Part shown: positions 21,473 through 31,247 of the stretch, piece after piece | Layout of the letters: each line of letters opens with the position of its first letter | Numbering within the stretch: position 1 is the first letter of the stretch | Assembly: GCF_000526955.1 (NCBI RefSeq) | Contig: NZ_JAHB01000003.1 | Coordinates: forward strand, 1 to 60,344 | Direction: 5' to 3' | Length of the DNA: 60,344 bases | From: Mycoplasmopsis cricetuli ATCC 35279 | GTDB lineage: Bacteria; Bacillota_I; Bacilli_A; Mycoplasmatales; Metamycoplasmataceae | Notes under the pieces: generated by a model | Database searches by the model: none | What the model was told of the DNA's origin: nothing | What the model saw: the letters and a program-made list of their open reading frames with translations, nothing else | Made by a program: the position numbers and the translations under genes

Positions 21473-22456
21473 TTATTTGTTTTTTTCCTTTGAATTTAAA
21501 AATTGTTTATACTCTTGATCTGTAATAAATGCAGATTTTGAATTATTTTTCCAAAAAATAATTTTATGTAGCATTGGGTTAAAAAAATATTCATTAAAAC
21601 CCTGCATAAAAACATAAATTACTGTTGATAACAAATTACCTAATATCATAGCTAAAGTAGCAACTGTGACACTTACCATAAATTCAGAAGAATAATTCCC
21701 AACAAATAGTGTTGGTAATTGTTGAGCTAATCCTCTAACTGGATTAATAGCAGCAGAACCACTTAAAATCCCAACTCAAAATGCCATTGAAATTATAAAT
21801 AAAGTTACAACATCACGATATTTATCTTTAATAGTTGAAGAAAATATTGAAAATAACAATATCATTGACATAATTAATTCTCCACAAAAAATAACTGTTC
21901 CTCCAACATATAACTTACCTATTTGATTAAGATTCAAAATTTTAAATAATGTTTCTGTTGAATTAATTGCATCAACTGGTGCATTAGCTAAAGTGTAACC
22001 ATCTTGAGTTTGACCTGATGTTTTTATTCCAATTAAATATACAATTATTCCAGCTAATATTCCAGCTAAAATTTGAATAAAAATTTTATATGAAACATAT
22101 CATCCATTATGCATTCCTTTTAAATATTTAGTAATGCTAATAATTGGATTTAAATCACAACTTCATCTTAAAAAAATAAACATACACACGCCAACAACAC
22201 CAAATCCAGAAAATAAACCTAAAAACACTTTTGAAAGAAAATAGTGTTCAACAACACTTTTATTAATGTAAATACTTAATCCTGCAAGAGCAAATGATAA
22301 AATGAATGTTCCTAAAAATTCACTAAATCCATTAATAATTCATGTTTTTCCATTAACTGGTCTTAAAGCTTCGTTTCTTTGTGAGGGTAATATTTTAAAA
22401 AAAGAAAATAATTTATTTAAAATATTTTTATTTGTTTTTAAAGAATGATTATTCAT
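21473..22456 (-). CDS. Aquaporin / glycerol-facilitator family channel with atypical NPA boxes
   Basis: A 327-residue MIP-family channel for water, glycerol or small neutral solutes. It begins with a 50-residue cytoplasmic tail (MNNHSLKTNKN), then six membrane segments starting FLGTFILSFALAGL. The first pore loop is CDLNPIISITKYLKG (NPI in place of NPA), the second is GSAAINPVRGLAQQLPTL (NPV in place of NPA). The Arg after the second box, part of the selectivity filter, is kept. Variant boxes of this type occur in mycoplasma and other glycerol channels. It is separated from the DprA-like gene by a divergent promoter region. Confidence 0.85.
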
Positions 22457-22643
22457 TTTAATTTTTCCATTTTCTACTATATTATTAAACTTTAAAGATT
22501 ATTCAATAACTGATAACTTACTTATTGTATCACTTTTTATTTTATTTAAAATTGCTTTAAATTATTATTTGAATCTATAAATGTTTAAATTAATTTTTTT
22601 TTAACAAATGATTAAAAAAAATATTATTAATTAGAGGTAAAAA

Positions 22644-23369
22644 ATGAATGATATTTTGTTATATTTTGTTGATAAATTTAAAAATAACACTCAAGATATT
22701 TTTAAATCAATGAAAATTTTTAAAAAAGACATAGAAAAAGAAATTATAAAAACAAAAGAACTCTACACATTAAATAAAATAGAATTTATTGATTTTTATG
22801 ATTCAAATTTCCCAATAAGTTTCACTAAAATAGAAAATCCAATTCTTGGATTTTTTGCAAAAGGAAATATAAAATTATTAAATGAATTAAACAAAATTTA
22901 TTTTGTTTCAGAAGAAGAAAATGATAATTACTGAAATGACAATATTGAAAAAATTACCAAAAATTGCACATTAGTAACTAATTATTTTTTGTCTGAAAAA
23001 GAATTGGTTAAAAAATTTAAAAACAAAGGGGGAAAAATTATTTATATTTGAAAATCAGGCTTAGATTTTATTGCAAATAAAAAAATTTCTGAAAATGAAT
23101 TATATGTTTCATTATATCCAATTAAACAACATGCAAAAATTCAACATTTTAAGCAATCAAATTACTTTGCTGCTGCTTTAAGTGATCAACTAATTATTTT
23201 TTCTGCCAAAAAAAATTCTAAAGTGGATCATCTAGTTTCTTGCTTTTTAAATTTAGGAAAAGAAATAAGTTGTTTTCCAGGAAAAAATTTGTTTAATTAT
23301 AACAATGAATTAATTAAAAGTGGAGCACGCTTAATAACTTATATTAGCGAAAGTATTTCTTGAAAATAA
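22644..23369 (+). CDS. Short DprA/Smf-like protein with degenerate Rossmann motif
   Basis: A 241-residue protein related to DprA, which loads RecA on incoming single-stranded DNA. The tail half fits: FAAALSDQLIIFSAKKNSK (cf. the DprA Rossmann C-part), LNLGKEISCFPGKNLFNYNNELIKSGA (the conserved G-K-x-I-x-x-x-P-G...N-x-L-I-x-x-G-A). The first half is short and diverged; the usual GSR-x-x-T/S-x-Y-G nucleotide motif is missing, replaced by FVSEEENDNYW. There is no SAM-domain extension and no competence operon here. Function in DNA uptake is therefore doubtful. AGAGGT ribosome-binding site; single-gene unit. Confidence 0.78.
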
Positions 23370-23370
23370 A

Positions 23371-23400
23371 AAACACTAAAAATATTTTTAGTGTTTTTTA
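23371..23400. terminator. Bidirectional terminator between dprA-like and rpmA
   Basis: AACACTAAAAAT...ATTTTTAGTGTT is a near-perfect hairpin with A-rich and T-rich flanks, serving the convergent dprA-like and rplU-rpmA units. Confidence 0.85.
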
Positions 23401-23416
23401 TAACTAAAGTTAATTT

Positions 23417-23677
23417 TTAGTTTTGTTTTTCTGGGTAAACTGAAACAAATTTTCTGTTTCTTTTGCTTTCATATTTTACATATCCATCAATTTTGGTAAA
23501 TAATGTATCGTCACCACCACGTCCAACATTTAATCCAGGAAAAATTTTTGTTCCTCTTTGACGATAAATAATTGAACCAGCTGTTGCAAATTGACCATCA
23601 CCTAATTTAGCACCTAATCTCTTACTATGACTATCACGGCCGTTCTTAGTGGAACCACCAGCTTTTGTTTTTGCCAT
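23417..23677 (-). CDS. rpmA: 50S ribosomal protein L27
   Basis: An 86-residue L27 with [21 protein letters not shown] at the start and [15 protein letters not shown] near the end. It begins directly with MAKTKAGG and has no N-terminal extension of the kind cleaved by Prp in many Firmicutes; consistently, no prp gene lies between rplU and rpmA, which are 10 bases apart. Confidence 0.97.
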   Translation of the reverse strand: MAKTKAGGSTKNGRDSHSKRLGAKLGDGQFATAGSIIYRQRGTKIFPGLNVGRGGDDTLFTKIDGYVKYESKRNRKFVSVYPEKQN

Positions 23678-23687
23678 TTTCTAGACC

Positions 23688-23987
23688 TTATCCTTGAATT
23701 GAAGTAATTTTAATACGAGTATATGGCTGACGGTGACCTAGTTTTCTTTTGTGAGTTGATTTTGCATTGTGACGATATACAATAATTTTTTTTGATTTTC
23801 CTTGTTTTTCGATAATACCTGATACTAAAGCATTTTTAACATAAGGTTGCCCAATTTTTCCATTCACAAGTAACACTTTGTCAAATGTTACAGTAGAACC
23901 TTCTTCACCTTCAATTTTTTCAATGAAGATAGTTTGGTCTTCCTTAACTAATAATTGTTTACCACCTGTTTCGATAATTGCAAGCAT
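23688..23987 (-). CDS. rplU: 50S ribosomal protein L21
   Basis: A 99-residue L21, beginning MLAIIETGGKQLLVKEDQ and containing the C-terminal KRKLGHRQPYTRIKI signature. Its strong GGAGGTATTGC ribosome-binding site forms part of the putative leader. First gene of rplU-rpmA. Confidence 0.97.
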   Translation of the reverse strand: MLAIIETGGKQLLVKEDQTIFIEKIEGEEGSTVTFDKVLLVNGKIGQPYVKNALVSGIIEKQGKSKKIIVYRHNAKSTHKRKLGHRQPYTRIKITSIQG

Positions 23988-24072
23988 GCAATACCTCCGA
24001 AGTTGGCTCGTCTGGAAGGTGACATAAAGTACTTAAAAAAACCTTTTTAGAACGGTTACTAAAGAGTAACTT
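23988..24072 (-). promoter_or_regulatory. Candidate L21 (rplU) mRNA leader
   Basis: On the minus strand a TATAAT box (24077-24082) is followed by an 80-base leader. The leader begins with a GTTACT-loop-AGTAAC hairpin (24055-24070) and ends in a GC-richer segment (TCACCTTCCAGACGAGCCAAC, TTCGGAGGTATTGC) that includes the ribosome-binding site. Its position matches the L21 autoregulatory leader described in Firmicutes. The match is by location and composition only. Confidence 0.5.
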
Positions 24073-24101
24073 TTTTATTATACACAACTTTTTTAATTTA
24101 A

Positions 24102-24353
24102 TTAAAAACTTATATATTTATTTAAATTTAAAGATGTCTTACTATCAGCTACTTTTGAATTATCTCATTTAAAAGTTGAATTTTTATCTTTAATTTCTCC
24201 ACTTACTGAAAGTGTTGATTTAATCAATCCAACAATAGGTGCAATAACATTAATTAATGCAGGAATTGCCACAAGCAATGATGAAATGGCAAAACCTGGT
24301 TGAAAATATTGCAACTGCTCTGATTTTACTAATTCTAAATTACTAATTTTCAT
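24102..24353 (-). CDS. Small hydrophobic protein of unknown function
   Basis: An 83-residue protein with one 30-residue hydrophobic core (FAISSLLVAIPALINVIAPIVG, about residues 21-42) between a short charged N-terminus and a polar C-terminus (SGEIKDKNSTFKWDNSKVAD). An AAAGGAG ribosome-binding site sits at ideal spacing before the ATG, which argues for real translation. It lies 102 bases downstream of the YitT-type gene. I do not recognise the family; the size and core resemble small membrane-active peptides, but that is speculation. Confidence 0.65.
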
Positions 24354-24455
24354 ATTTCTCCTTTCATAATTGAAATAAAAAAAATTTAAAAATAAAAGAA
24401 AAAAAATATAAACATAAAAAGCTTATATTTATTTTTTAAAAAATTTAAATTCCTT

Positions 24456-25724
24456 TTACTGATCGACAAATTTGGTATTAAATGAACCAACAATATTTGA
24501 AACTGGTGAAAGAGAAATTCAAATATCTGAAGATAAAGTTTTTAAATCATAAACTAAATTTTTAGTTTCAAGAAGCAAAACTACTGTTTCAATTTTATAT
24601 CCACGTTTTCCTGTAAAACCTGATTTGTATGTTTCAATTCTATATCCATGTCAATATTCAATTAATTTAAAATAAGCTAAAACTTTGGTAATATCTTTAG
24701 TAACAATTGTCATTTTCATTTTTTTATACTTAGGATAAATAATTGACACAACCAAAGTACTAATTAATATATATAAATAAGTTGAAATTTCACGCACTCC
24801 AATAAAAATTTGACTATTTGAAGCTTTAACTGCCAAATTTTTATACTCAAACAATCCTATTCCTTTATTTGGAGCAACTACCCCTCAAATAATTAAAAAA
24901 ATGGTAGCTGAAATAAAACTAAAAATTGACAAAATTGATCCAATAGATTTTTTTGACTTAGTAACAAAGTAATAAGCAATAATATCAGTTCCACCAGTTG
25001 AACCACCTGCTTTTCAGGAAATTGATATTGCAATTCCAACAAAAAAAGCACCAATTGCACAATATACAAAAAATGGTCATGTTTTTCCTTCTTCATTTCA
25101 CAATTCTTTAGCTGAATCAATAATATCTTTGTAAGAATTAAAATTTTGCTTTTCCTTTAATTTTTCAATTTCTTCATTAGAAAAAGGAACTAAATTAATT
25201 GATGAAGTGATAAATTCAAAAATAGGTTCATAAGTAAAAATTAAATTAGCAACAATCTGACTAATCATAAAAATAAAAGTTAAAATTAGAAAACTTTTTT
25301 TAATTTTCTTTCAAAAAATTAAAAATAATGGTAGATTTACTGCTAAATATATCAAAGCAAAATAAGGGCGAATTTCATTGAACAGTATTTGCAATAAAGT
25401 TGGAATTCCAGTTCATCCTGAAGGAATTGTTTCACCTCGAGACAAAAAAATTTGAATTGAAAAATTAAACACAAAAGCTGAAATTATAACAAAAATAACT
25501 TTTCAGTAATATGTTTGGACTAATTCTTTTCAACTAAAATTAGCTTTTTTATTATGGATAAAAAAACTACCCATTCTGTATTTTAAAATTTCTAATTCTT
25601 TTGTAATATCTTTATTTATTTTACTTTGATCTAAATGAATTTCTTGTGTTTTTGATAAATTTTTTATTTTTTTTTCATTTTCTTTTGAATTATTTAAATC
25701 ATTTTGTGTTTGATTAATTAACAT
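24456..25724 (-). CDS. YitT/DUF2179-family membrane protein
   Basis: A 422-residue protein of the YitT family. A polar cytoplasmic N-terminus of about 80 residues (MLINQTQNDLNNSKENEKK) is followed by about five membrane segments, including GVFVGIAISISWKAGGSTGGTDIIAYYF-type sequence; AGGSTGGTDII is the family signature. A soluble C-terminal DUF2179-like domain follows (YRIETYKSGFTGKRGYKIE to NTKFVDQ). Substrate unknown. GGAAA ribosome-binding site before ATG at 25722-25724. Confidence 0.83.
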
Positions 25725-26239
25725 TTATTTTTTCCTTTAAATTAATTAAAAATGTTTAATTAAAATAAGATTATTTTAATATGAAAATAATTATAAAAAA
25801 ATATTTAAAAAAAATAATAATTTTAATTAGCTATTTGTTAATTTTGAATTTTTTAAATTTAAAATTAAAATAATCATAAAAAATAAAAAAAATACAATGA
25901 AATCTTAATACTAAAAAGTGTATCAATTGAAATTGAGAACAATAGAATTTATATTCTATTAAAATAAAAACTTTGACAAATTAATGAAAAACTTGCTTTT
26001 AAAATATTTAAAAATTACTTTAACTAATAAACTCAAGAAAAACAATTTTAACTGGTTTAAAAATTCTACTATTATTGCAAACAATAGATAATAATTTAAA
26101 TATTTCAATACCATTTAAAATGGTAAAAAATTTTATAATTGTTTATATATACATATATAAAAAGTACTTCTCTATAAAAATATAAATTATAGTGAAGTAC
26201 TTAAATTTTCAATTTAAAATTAAAGTAGTTTTTATGACT
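25725..26239. other. Non-coding AT-rich spacer
   Basis: 515 bases with no convincing gene on either strand. It holds the promoter region for the YitT-type gene, a small hairpin (ACCATT TAA AATGGT, about 26111-26125), a plus-strand TATAAT-like box at about 26135, and the terminator of the ileS-lspA unit. Confidence 0.6.
26155..26202 (-). terminator. Terminator of lipoprotein-ileS-lspA operon
   Basis: AAGTACTTC (26162-26170) pairs with GAAGTACTT (26194-26202), and inside it CTATA pairs with TATAG. On the minus strand TTTTTATATATG follows. It lies 38 bases beyond the lspA stop. Confidence 0.7.
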
Positions 26240-27058
26240 TTATTTTTTATTTTTACTAATAATTTTTCAAGCTCTTCTTGATTTTTGTAATTTACTAGAA
26301 CGACGAGCTATTTTTTTATTAGTATTAATTATTTTCAATTTTTGATCGTGTGACTTTAATTCAGCAATAAGAATTTTTTCTTCAAACTCTTGCTCTTTTT
26401 TTTCTCTATTTTCTTGTTTTGTTTCTTTTACAAAAGAAATTACAAAATAAACAATTAATAAAATAATTCCAGTTATAATGACTACATCAGCAAAATTAAA
26501 TGTTCCATCTAAAAATCTAGAATTTTTTGTAAATGGAAAATAAAATATGTCTTTAACATGACCTTTAAATAAAATCCGATCTAATTCATTTCCTGAAGAT
26601 CCTGCAGCTACAAGTGCAAGTAAAACAATTAAAAATCAATTTGTTTTTTTCATAAAAAAAGTCGCTGAAAATGAAAAAAGAACTACAATGATAGAAATAA
26701 TTCTAACAATTCATAAAGGAATATTTCCTATTGTTACTCCTCCATGCCAAATACTTCTAAAACCAATAATTTTTCAATCAATTCAATCACTTTTATTTAT
26801 TGGAAAAATTTCTTCTGCTTTAATTTTTATTTCATTACCTTCATATATAATGGGAACTTTTTCATTTGCATCTAATTTAAAAATATCTCCATGATTGAAA
26901 ATAAAAGTTTTTGTTAGTTGATCAATTAATAAAATAGTGGTAAAAATTAAAATAAATACACTAAAACGAATAAAAATTTCTTTTTTATTTTTAATTAAAT
27001 GTTGTTTTAAGTTAAATATTCAATTATAAATTCGTTCTTCAAATTCTTTATTTTTCAT
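26240..27058 (-). CDS. lspA: Lipoprotein signal peptidase LspA with long tails
   Basis: A 272-residue signal peptidase II, which cleaves prolipoproteins after lipid attachment. Four membrane segments; the catalytic Asp pair is in GSSGNELDRILFKGHVKD and FNFADVVIITG, both canonical. It is longer than the usual 160-200 residues, with a basic N-terminal tail ([23 protein letters not shown]), an extended loop after segment 1, and a basic coiled C-terminal tail of about 60 residues ending SKNKK. The start overlaps the ileS stop by 11 bases. The window's several lipoproteins are its substrates. Confidence 0.93.
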
Positions 27059-29723
27059 CTTCAAAATTCATTTCCTTTACAATTTGATAACACACTTGGC
27101 AAAGATTTTCATTTATTTGATTAACATAAAAATGATTTCAACATCTCAAACATTTTTCTGAAACAAATTTTTCTACTTTAAATTGATCTGAAAACTCAAT
27201 ATCACCAACTGAAAATAAATTTTTTAAATTTAAACTTTTTATAAAATCAGAAGGATTATCTAAATACAATTTTAATTCATTTGATCGCTTTACTTGTTGT
27301 GATTGAATTGCTTGTTCAATTAGTAAATTAACTTTTTCTCTTAAAACAAAAAATTCTTTAAATTTAGTAAATATTTCTTCATTTATATTGTTTTCACTTT
27401 TATAAAATCTCTCTAGAACAATTGATTCTTCTTTATTTTCTTTTTCAAAATATGAATAAGCTTCTTCAGTTGTAACAGGTAAAATAGGACTTAAGGAAAC
27501 AAGTAAAAACTCAGCAATTTGATAAAGATTATTTAAAATCATCAATCTTTCAGGATCATTTTCTTTTTTTGTATAAAGAATATCTTTAATAATTGAAAGA
27601 TAAAAACTTGAAATTTCTACAACATAATTGTTAATAATTTTAACAACATTAATAAACTTATATTCATCATAAGCTTCAAGCACTTTATTTTTAATTTGTT
27701 TAAGTTGTTCATTAATATATAGATGAATTCCTTCAAAAATTTGTTCTGAGTTAAATTTATAGTCTTTAATATTAGCAAGTAAAAAACGAATTGTGTTTCT
27801 TAATTTACGATAAATTTCACTGTTTTGATTTAAAATTTCTTTTGAAATTGATATATCATTTGAGTATTCGCTATTTGCCACTCAAAGTCTTAATATTTCA
27901 GCACCATAATTTGAAACAATTTCAGAAGGTGTAATAGTATTACCTTTTGACTTAGACATTTTTTGATTTTTTCCATCTAAAACAAATCCATGTGACACTA
28001 AATTTTTAAATGGTGTTTGTTTATTTCATGCAACTGCATTAATCATTGATGAATTAAATCACCCACGATATTGATCACTTCCTTCTAAGTATAAATCATA
28101 AGGAGGTTTAATATTGTCAATATCTACTGCAATGGAAGAAACTCCTGAATCAAATCAGACATCCATGATATCCATTTCTCTTGTATAACCTTTGTTTTGA
28201 TGATTTTTAGGAAGAAGTTGATCAGTTTCTCATTCAAATCAAATATCACTTCCTTTTTGCTTAATTAATTCAATTACATGATCAAAAATTTCTTCTTCAA
28301 TAACTGGTTCACCAAATTGATTGTAAAAAATTATAATTGGAACCCCTCAAGATCTTTGACGAGAAATAGTTCAATCATAACGATTTTCAATCATATCATA
28401 TAGACGTTTTTTTCCTCAACTTGGATAAGTTGTAATAGCATTTTCAATTTGATTTAAAATTGTGTTTTTTATTTTATCAATTGAAACAAACCATTGTGGA
28501 GTCCCTCTAAAAATAATTGGCTTATTAGTTCTCCAGTCATGAGGATATGAATGTTTTAAGCGACTAAAAGAAAGCAAATTTTCTCCTAAAAATTCTGAAA
28601 TTTTTTTATTTGCATCATCATAAAACATTCCATCAAATTCAGTATTAGTTTTCTCAATATAACCTTGATCTGAAATATGCATAATCATATTTAAATGATA
28701 TTTTTTCCCAATTTGAAAATCATCCTCTCCAAACAAAGGAGCAATATGAACAAGTCCTGTACCGCTTTCAACAGTTACATGATGTCCATAAACCACTGGA
28801 GCTTGTTGCTTTAAAATTGGAGTTAAGTAAAACACTTCAATTAATTCTTTACCTAAAAAACTTTCAACAATAATATGATTTTCTCATTTTAAAATTTCAA
28901 CAATACTATTTAAAAGTGATGAAGCCACAATATAGTAATTTTCATTTACTTTAACTTTAACATATTCAATGTTTTCACCTAAAGCAACTGCAGCATTCGC
29001 AAGTAATGTTCATGGAGTAGTGGTTCAAATAATTAAATTATCTCCAACATTAACTTTTTTAAAATTAGAATCAGTCACCTTAAGTGATACATAAATTGAT
29101 GGAGAGATAATATTTTTATATTCAACTTCAGCTTCAGCAAGTGCACTTTGTGATGAAGGAGATCAATAAACAGGTTTAAGTCCCTTATATACCAATCCAT
29201 CTAAAACCATTTTTTTAAAAAGTTTTAATTGAGCCGCTTCATAATTACTATCTAAAGTAACATAAATTTGTTCAAAGTCAGTTAATAAATTTAATAATTT
29301 AAATTGATCTTTTTGTTTTTGAACTTGTTCAAGTGCATAATTGGCTGCCTTTTTTCTTAAATCAATTTTTGAAATTTGGTCCATTGTTAAGTTTGAATCA
29401 GTTAACATTTTATGCTCAATTGGAAGTCCATGAGTATCTCATCCTGCAACAAATGGAGAATAAAACCCACTCATTGATTTATAACGAACTACAATATCTT
29501 TTAAAATTTTATTTAGAGCATGTCCAATGTGTAAATCACCATTAGCATATGGAGGTCCATCATGTACTATAAATGGAACATTTGTTTTATTGCGCTGTAA
29601 AAGTTTTTTATAAACCTGTTTTTTAATTCATAAATCATGATATTTTGGTTCTTTAATAGTTAAATTAGCCCGCATTTCAAAGTCGGTTTGTGGCATTTTT
29701 AAGGTTTTTTTATAATCTATCAT
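27048..29723 (-). CDS. ileS: Isoleucyl-tRNA synthetase
   Basis: An 891-residue class Ia synthetase. It has [18 protein letters not shown] (HIGH motif, about 50-67), the CP1 editing domain ([10 protein letters not shown], then the central domain), KMSKSKGNT (about 590), and a C-terminal zinc finger CLRCWNHF...CQVC (Cys-x2-Cys twice). It is complete when UGA is read as Trp. The start codon lies 2 bases after the lipoprotein gene stop. No T-box leader is seen. Confidence 0.97.
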
Positions 29724-29724
29724 T

Positions 29725-30207
29725 TTACTCTCCATTGTATTTTTTTAAACATTCTTCAGAACTTTGTTTTTGATTTGTTTTTACATAATGTTGATGATTA
29801 GGAAGAATTCTCTTAAATCCAGAAAAAATAAATTTCTTTGGGTATTTAACATTCTCATTAGTAATTCCATCAATTGTTCAAACAGTGTTAATTTCTATGC
29901 TATTTTGAAGTGGATATTGAAAAACTCCTGTTATTACTGAGTTGTATTGATTATTATTTTTATCTACAAAACTGTTTCCCTTTATAAAATTCATACAATC
30001 AAGAGCTTCTCCAGTAAAATCTTTTCGAGAACTATTTTGAAATGGAAAATATATTAAAGGTTTAATTTGATCATAACTAGCATTATTAACTGCTTCATGT
30101 ATTTGTTTTTGTAATTTAAATTCTTGTTTTTTTTGAGAACATGAAAGAAAAAATAATGGACTAATCATAGTTGTTAAAATAGTTAAATTCCTCAGTAATT
30201 TATACAT
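29725..30207 (-). CDS. Small lipoprotein, unknown function
   Basis: A 160-residue lipoprotein. Signal peptide MYKLLRNLTILTTMISPLFFLSC with lipobox LFFLSC, Cys at residue 23. The mature part has DFTGEALDCMNFIKGNSF and FSGFKRILPNHQHYV; an endonuclease-like (HNH/EndA) flavour was considered because of FKRILPNHQHY, but no clear active site is present. It leads the ileS-lspA operon, an unusual arrangement. Confidence 0.75.
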
Positions 30208-30310
30208 TTTGATTCCTAAATTAAAATATTTTTTAAATTATACTAATAAAAAGAAAAAACACTCTTTTTTAATTACTGGTTTTAATAGTAAGCAAAAAAG
30301 AATGTTTTTA

Positions 30311-30386
30311 TGGTGGCCCCGGCAGGAATCGAACCAGCGACACACAGAGCTTCAATCTGTTGCTCTACCAACTGAGCTACAGGGCC
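30311..30386 (-). tRNA. tRNA-Phe(GAA)
   Basis: Acceptor GGCCCTG/CGGGGCC with discriminator A and encoded CCA. Anticodon loop TTGAAGC gives GAA. Last of the eight-tRNA unit. Confidence 0.95.
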
Positions 30387-30390
30387 ATAA

Positions 30391-30467
30391 TGGCGGTCCA
30401 GACGGGGATCGAACCCGCGTTCTCCTCCGTGACAGGGAGGCGTATTAAACCACTTTACCACTGGACC
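30391..30467 (-). tRNA. tRNA-Asp(GTC)
   Basis: Acceptor GGTCCAG with discriminator G and encoded CCA; anticodon loop CTGTCAC gives GTC in a CCTCC/GGAGG stem. Confidence 0.95.
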
Positions 30468-30469
30468 AT

Positions 30470-30545
30470 TGGTTGCGGAGACAGGACTTGAACCTGTGAC
30501 CTTCGGGTTATGAGCCCGACGAGCTGCCAACTGCTCCACTCCGCT
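30470..30545 (-). tRNA. Initiator tRNA-fMet(CAT)
   Basis: Anticodon loop CTCATAA. Two initiator features are visible: three consecutive G-C pairs (GGG/CCC) in the anticodon stem, and no Watson-Crick pair at the end of the acceptor stem, here A1 opposite A72. Encoded CCA. Confidence 0.88.
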
Positions 30546-30574
30546 ATAATTAAAATCAAAAGAACACTTAAATT

Positions 30575-30667
30575 TGGCGGGTGATGAGGGATTTGAACCC
30601 CCGCGGGCCGTGAAGCCCCTGCTAGTTTTCAAGACTAGTCCCTTCAGCCAGACTTGGGTAATCACCC
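30575..30667 (-). tRNA. tRNA-Ser(TGA)
   Basis: Class II tRNA of 93 bases with a long variable arm (CAGGGGCTTCACGGCCCGC region). Anticodon loop CTTGAAA gives TGA. Discriminator G, encoded CCA. Confidence 0.95.
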
Positions 30668-30670
30668 ACA

Positions 30671-30746
30671 TGGTGGACCCAACAGGACTCGAACCTGTAA
30701 CCAACCGGTTATGAGCCGGTTGCTCTAACCATTGAGCTATAGGTCC
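30671..30746 (-). tRNA. tRNA-Ile2(CAT), lysidine-type
   Basis: Anticodon loop CTCATAA reads CAT, but acceptor GGACC and stem ACCGG/CCGGT match the minor tRNA-Ile whose C34 is turned to lysidine by TilS to read AUA. The other two CAT tRNAs in the cluster are better initiator and elongator Met, and the position Met-Ile2-Ser-fMet agrees with Bacillus. Confidence 0.82.
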
Positions 30747-30766
30747 ATAAGAACTGTTGACATATT

Positions 30767-30843
30767 TGGTAGCACCGAAGAGATTCGAACTCTTGACCTT
30801 CCGGGTATGAACCGGATGCTCTAACCAACTGAGCTACAGTGCC
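30767..30843 (-). tRNA. Elongator tRNA-Met(CAT)
   Basis: Anticodon loop TTCATAC with stem ATCCGG/CCGGAAG, typical of elongator Met. G1 faces U72. Encoded CCA. Confidence 0.88.
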
Positions 30844-30847
30844 ATAA

Positions 30848-30924
30848 TGGTGGAGAGTATGGGATTCGAACCCACCACCTCCTGCGTGCAAGGCAGGCGC
30901 TCTAGCCAAATGAGCTAACCCCCC
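30848..30924 (-). tRNA. tRNA-Ala(TGC)
   Basis: Acceptor GGGGGGT/ACTCTCC with discriminator A; anticodon loop CTTGCAC gives TGC. Encoded CCA. Confidence 0.95.
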
Positions 30925-30931
30925 AAAAAAA

Positions 30932-31008
30932 TGGTGAAGAAGACAGGATTTGAACCTGCGACCACTACGTCCCAAACGTAGCGCTCTGCCAAGCTGAGCT
31001 ACTTCTCC
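30932..31008 (-). tRNA. tRNA-Pro(TGG)
   Basis: Acceptor GGAGAAG/CTTCTTC; anticodon loop TTTGGGA gives TGG. First tRNA of the cluster. Encoded CCA. Confidence 0.95.
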
Positions 31009-31010
31009 AT

Positions 31011-31049
31011 ATGCACAAAACCAATTTAAATTAGTGCATAGTTATTATA
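31011..31049 (-). promoter_or_regulatory. Promoter and leader hairpin of tRNA cluster
   Basis: On the minus strand TATAAT (31044-31049) precedes the first tRNA by about 35 bases. The short leader holds an inverted repeat, ATGCAC...GTGCAT (about 31011-31039), which could form a stem at the 5' end of the primary transcript, possibly an RNase processing site. Confidence 0.55.
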
Positions 31050-31247
31050 TAGCTTTTTAAAAAATTAAAAAGTTTTTTTATTTATTTCTGCTTGCTAAGT
31101 AATTATAGCACAACTAGCAAAATAATTATATAAATTTATTTTAAAAAATTTAACTTATTTTAAATCTAATTTGATTTTATTTAGTAAATTAATGAATATA
31201 AAAAACAAAACACACAAAAGTGTGTTTAGTTATTAAAATTTAAAAAG
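31050..31247. other. Spacer between tRNA cluster and ula operon end
   Basis: About 200 AT-rich bases with no gene seen. It contains the upstream part of the tRNA promoter and the terminator of the ula operon. Confidence 0.6.
31200..31227 (-). terminator. Terminator of the ula operon
   Basis: AAACACAC (31208-31215) and GTGTGTTT (31220-31227) around AAAA; on the minus strand TTTTGTTTTTTATATT follows. It lies about 20 bases beyond the last gene of the sugar operon. Confidence 0.85.

Noticed and set aside
29725-30207. Lipoprotein as an HNH endonuclease
   Set aside because: The NHQHY segment lacks the surrounding DH...N/H metal-binding core, so function is left open.
30209-30975. Two open reading frames (about 79 and 88-140 codons) across the tRNA cluster
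   Set aside because: They run through folded tRNA genes; the sequence is explained by eight tRNAs on the minus strand.
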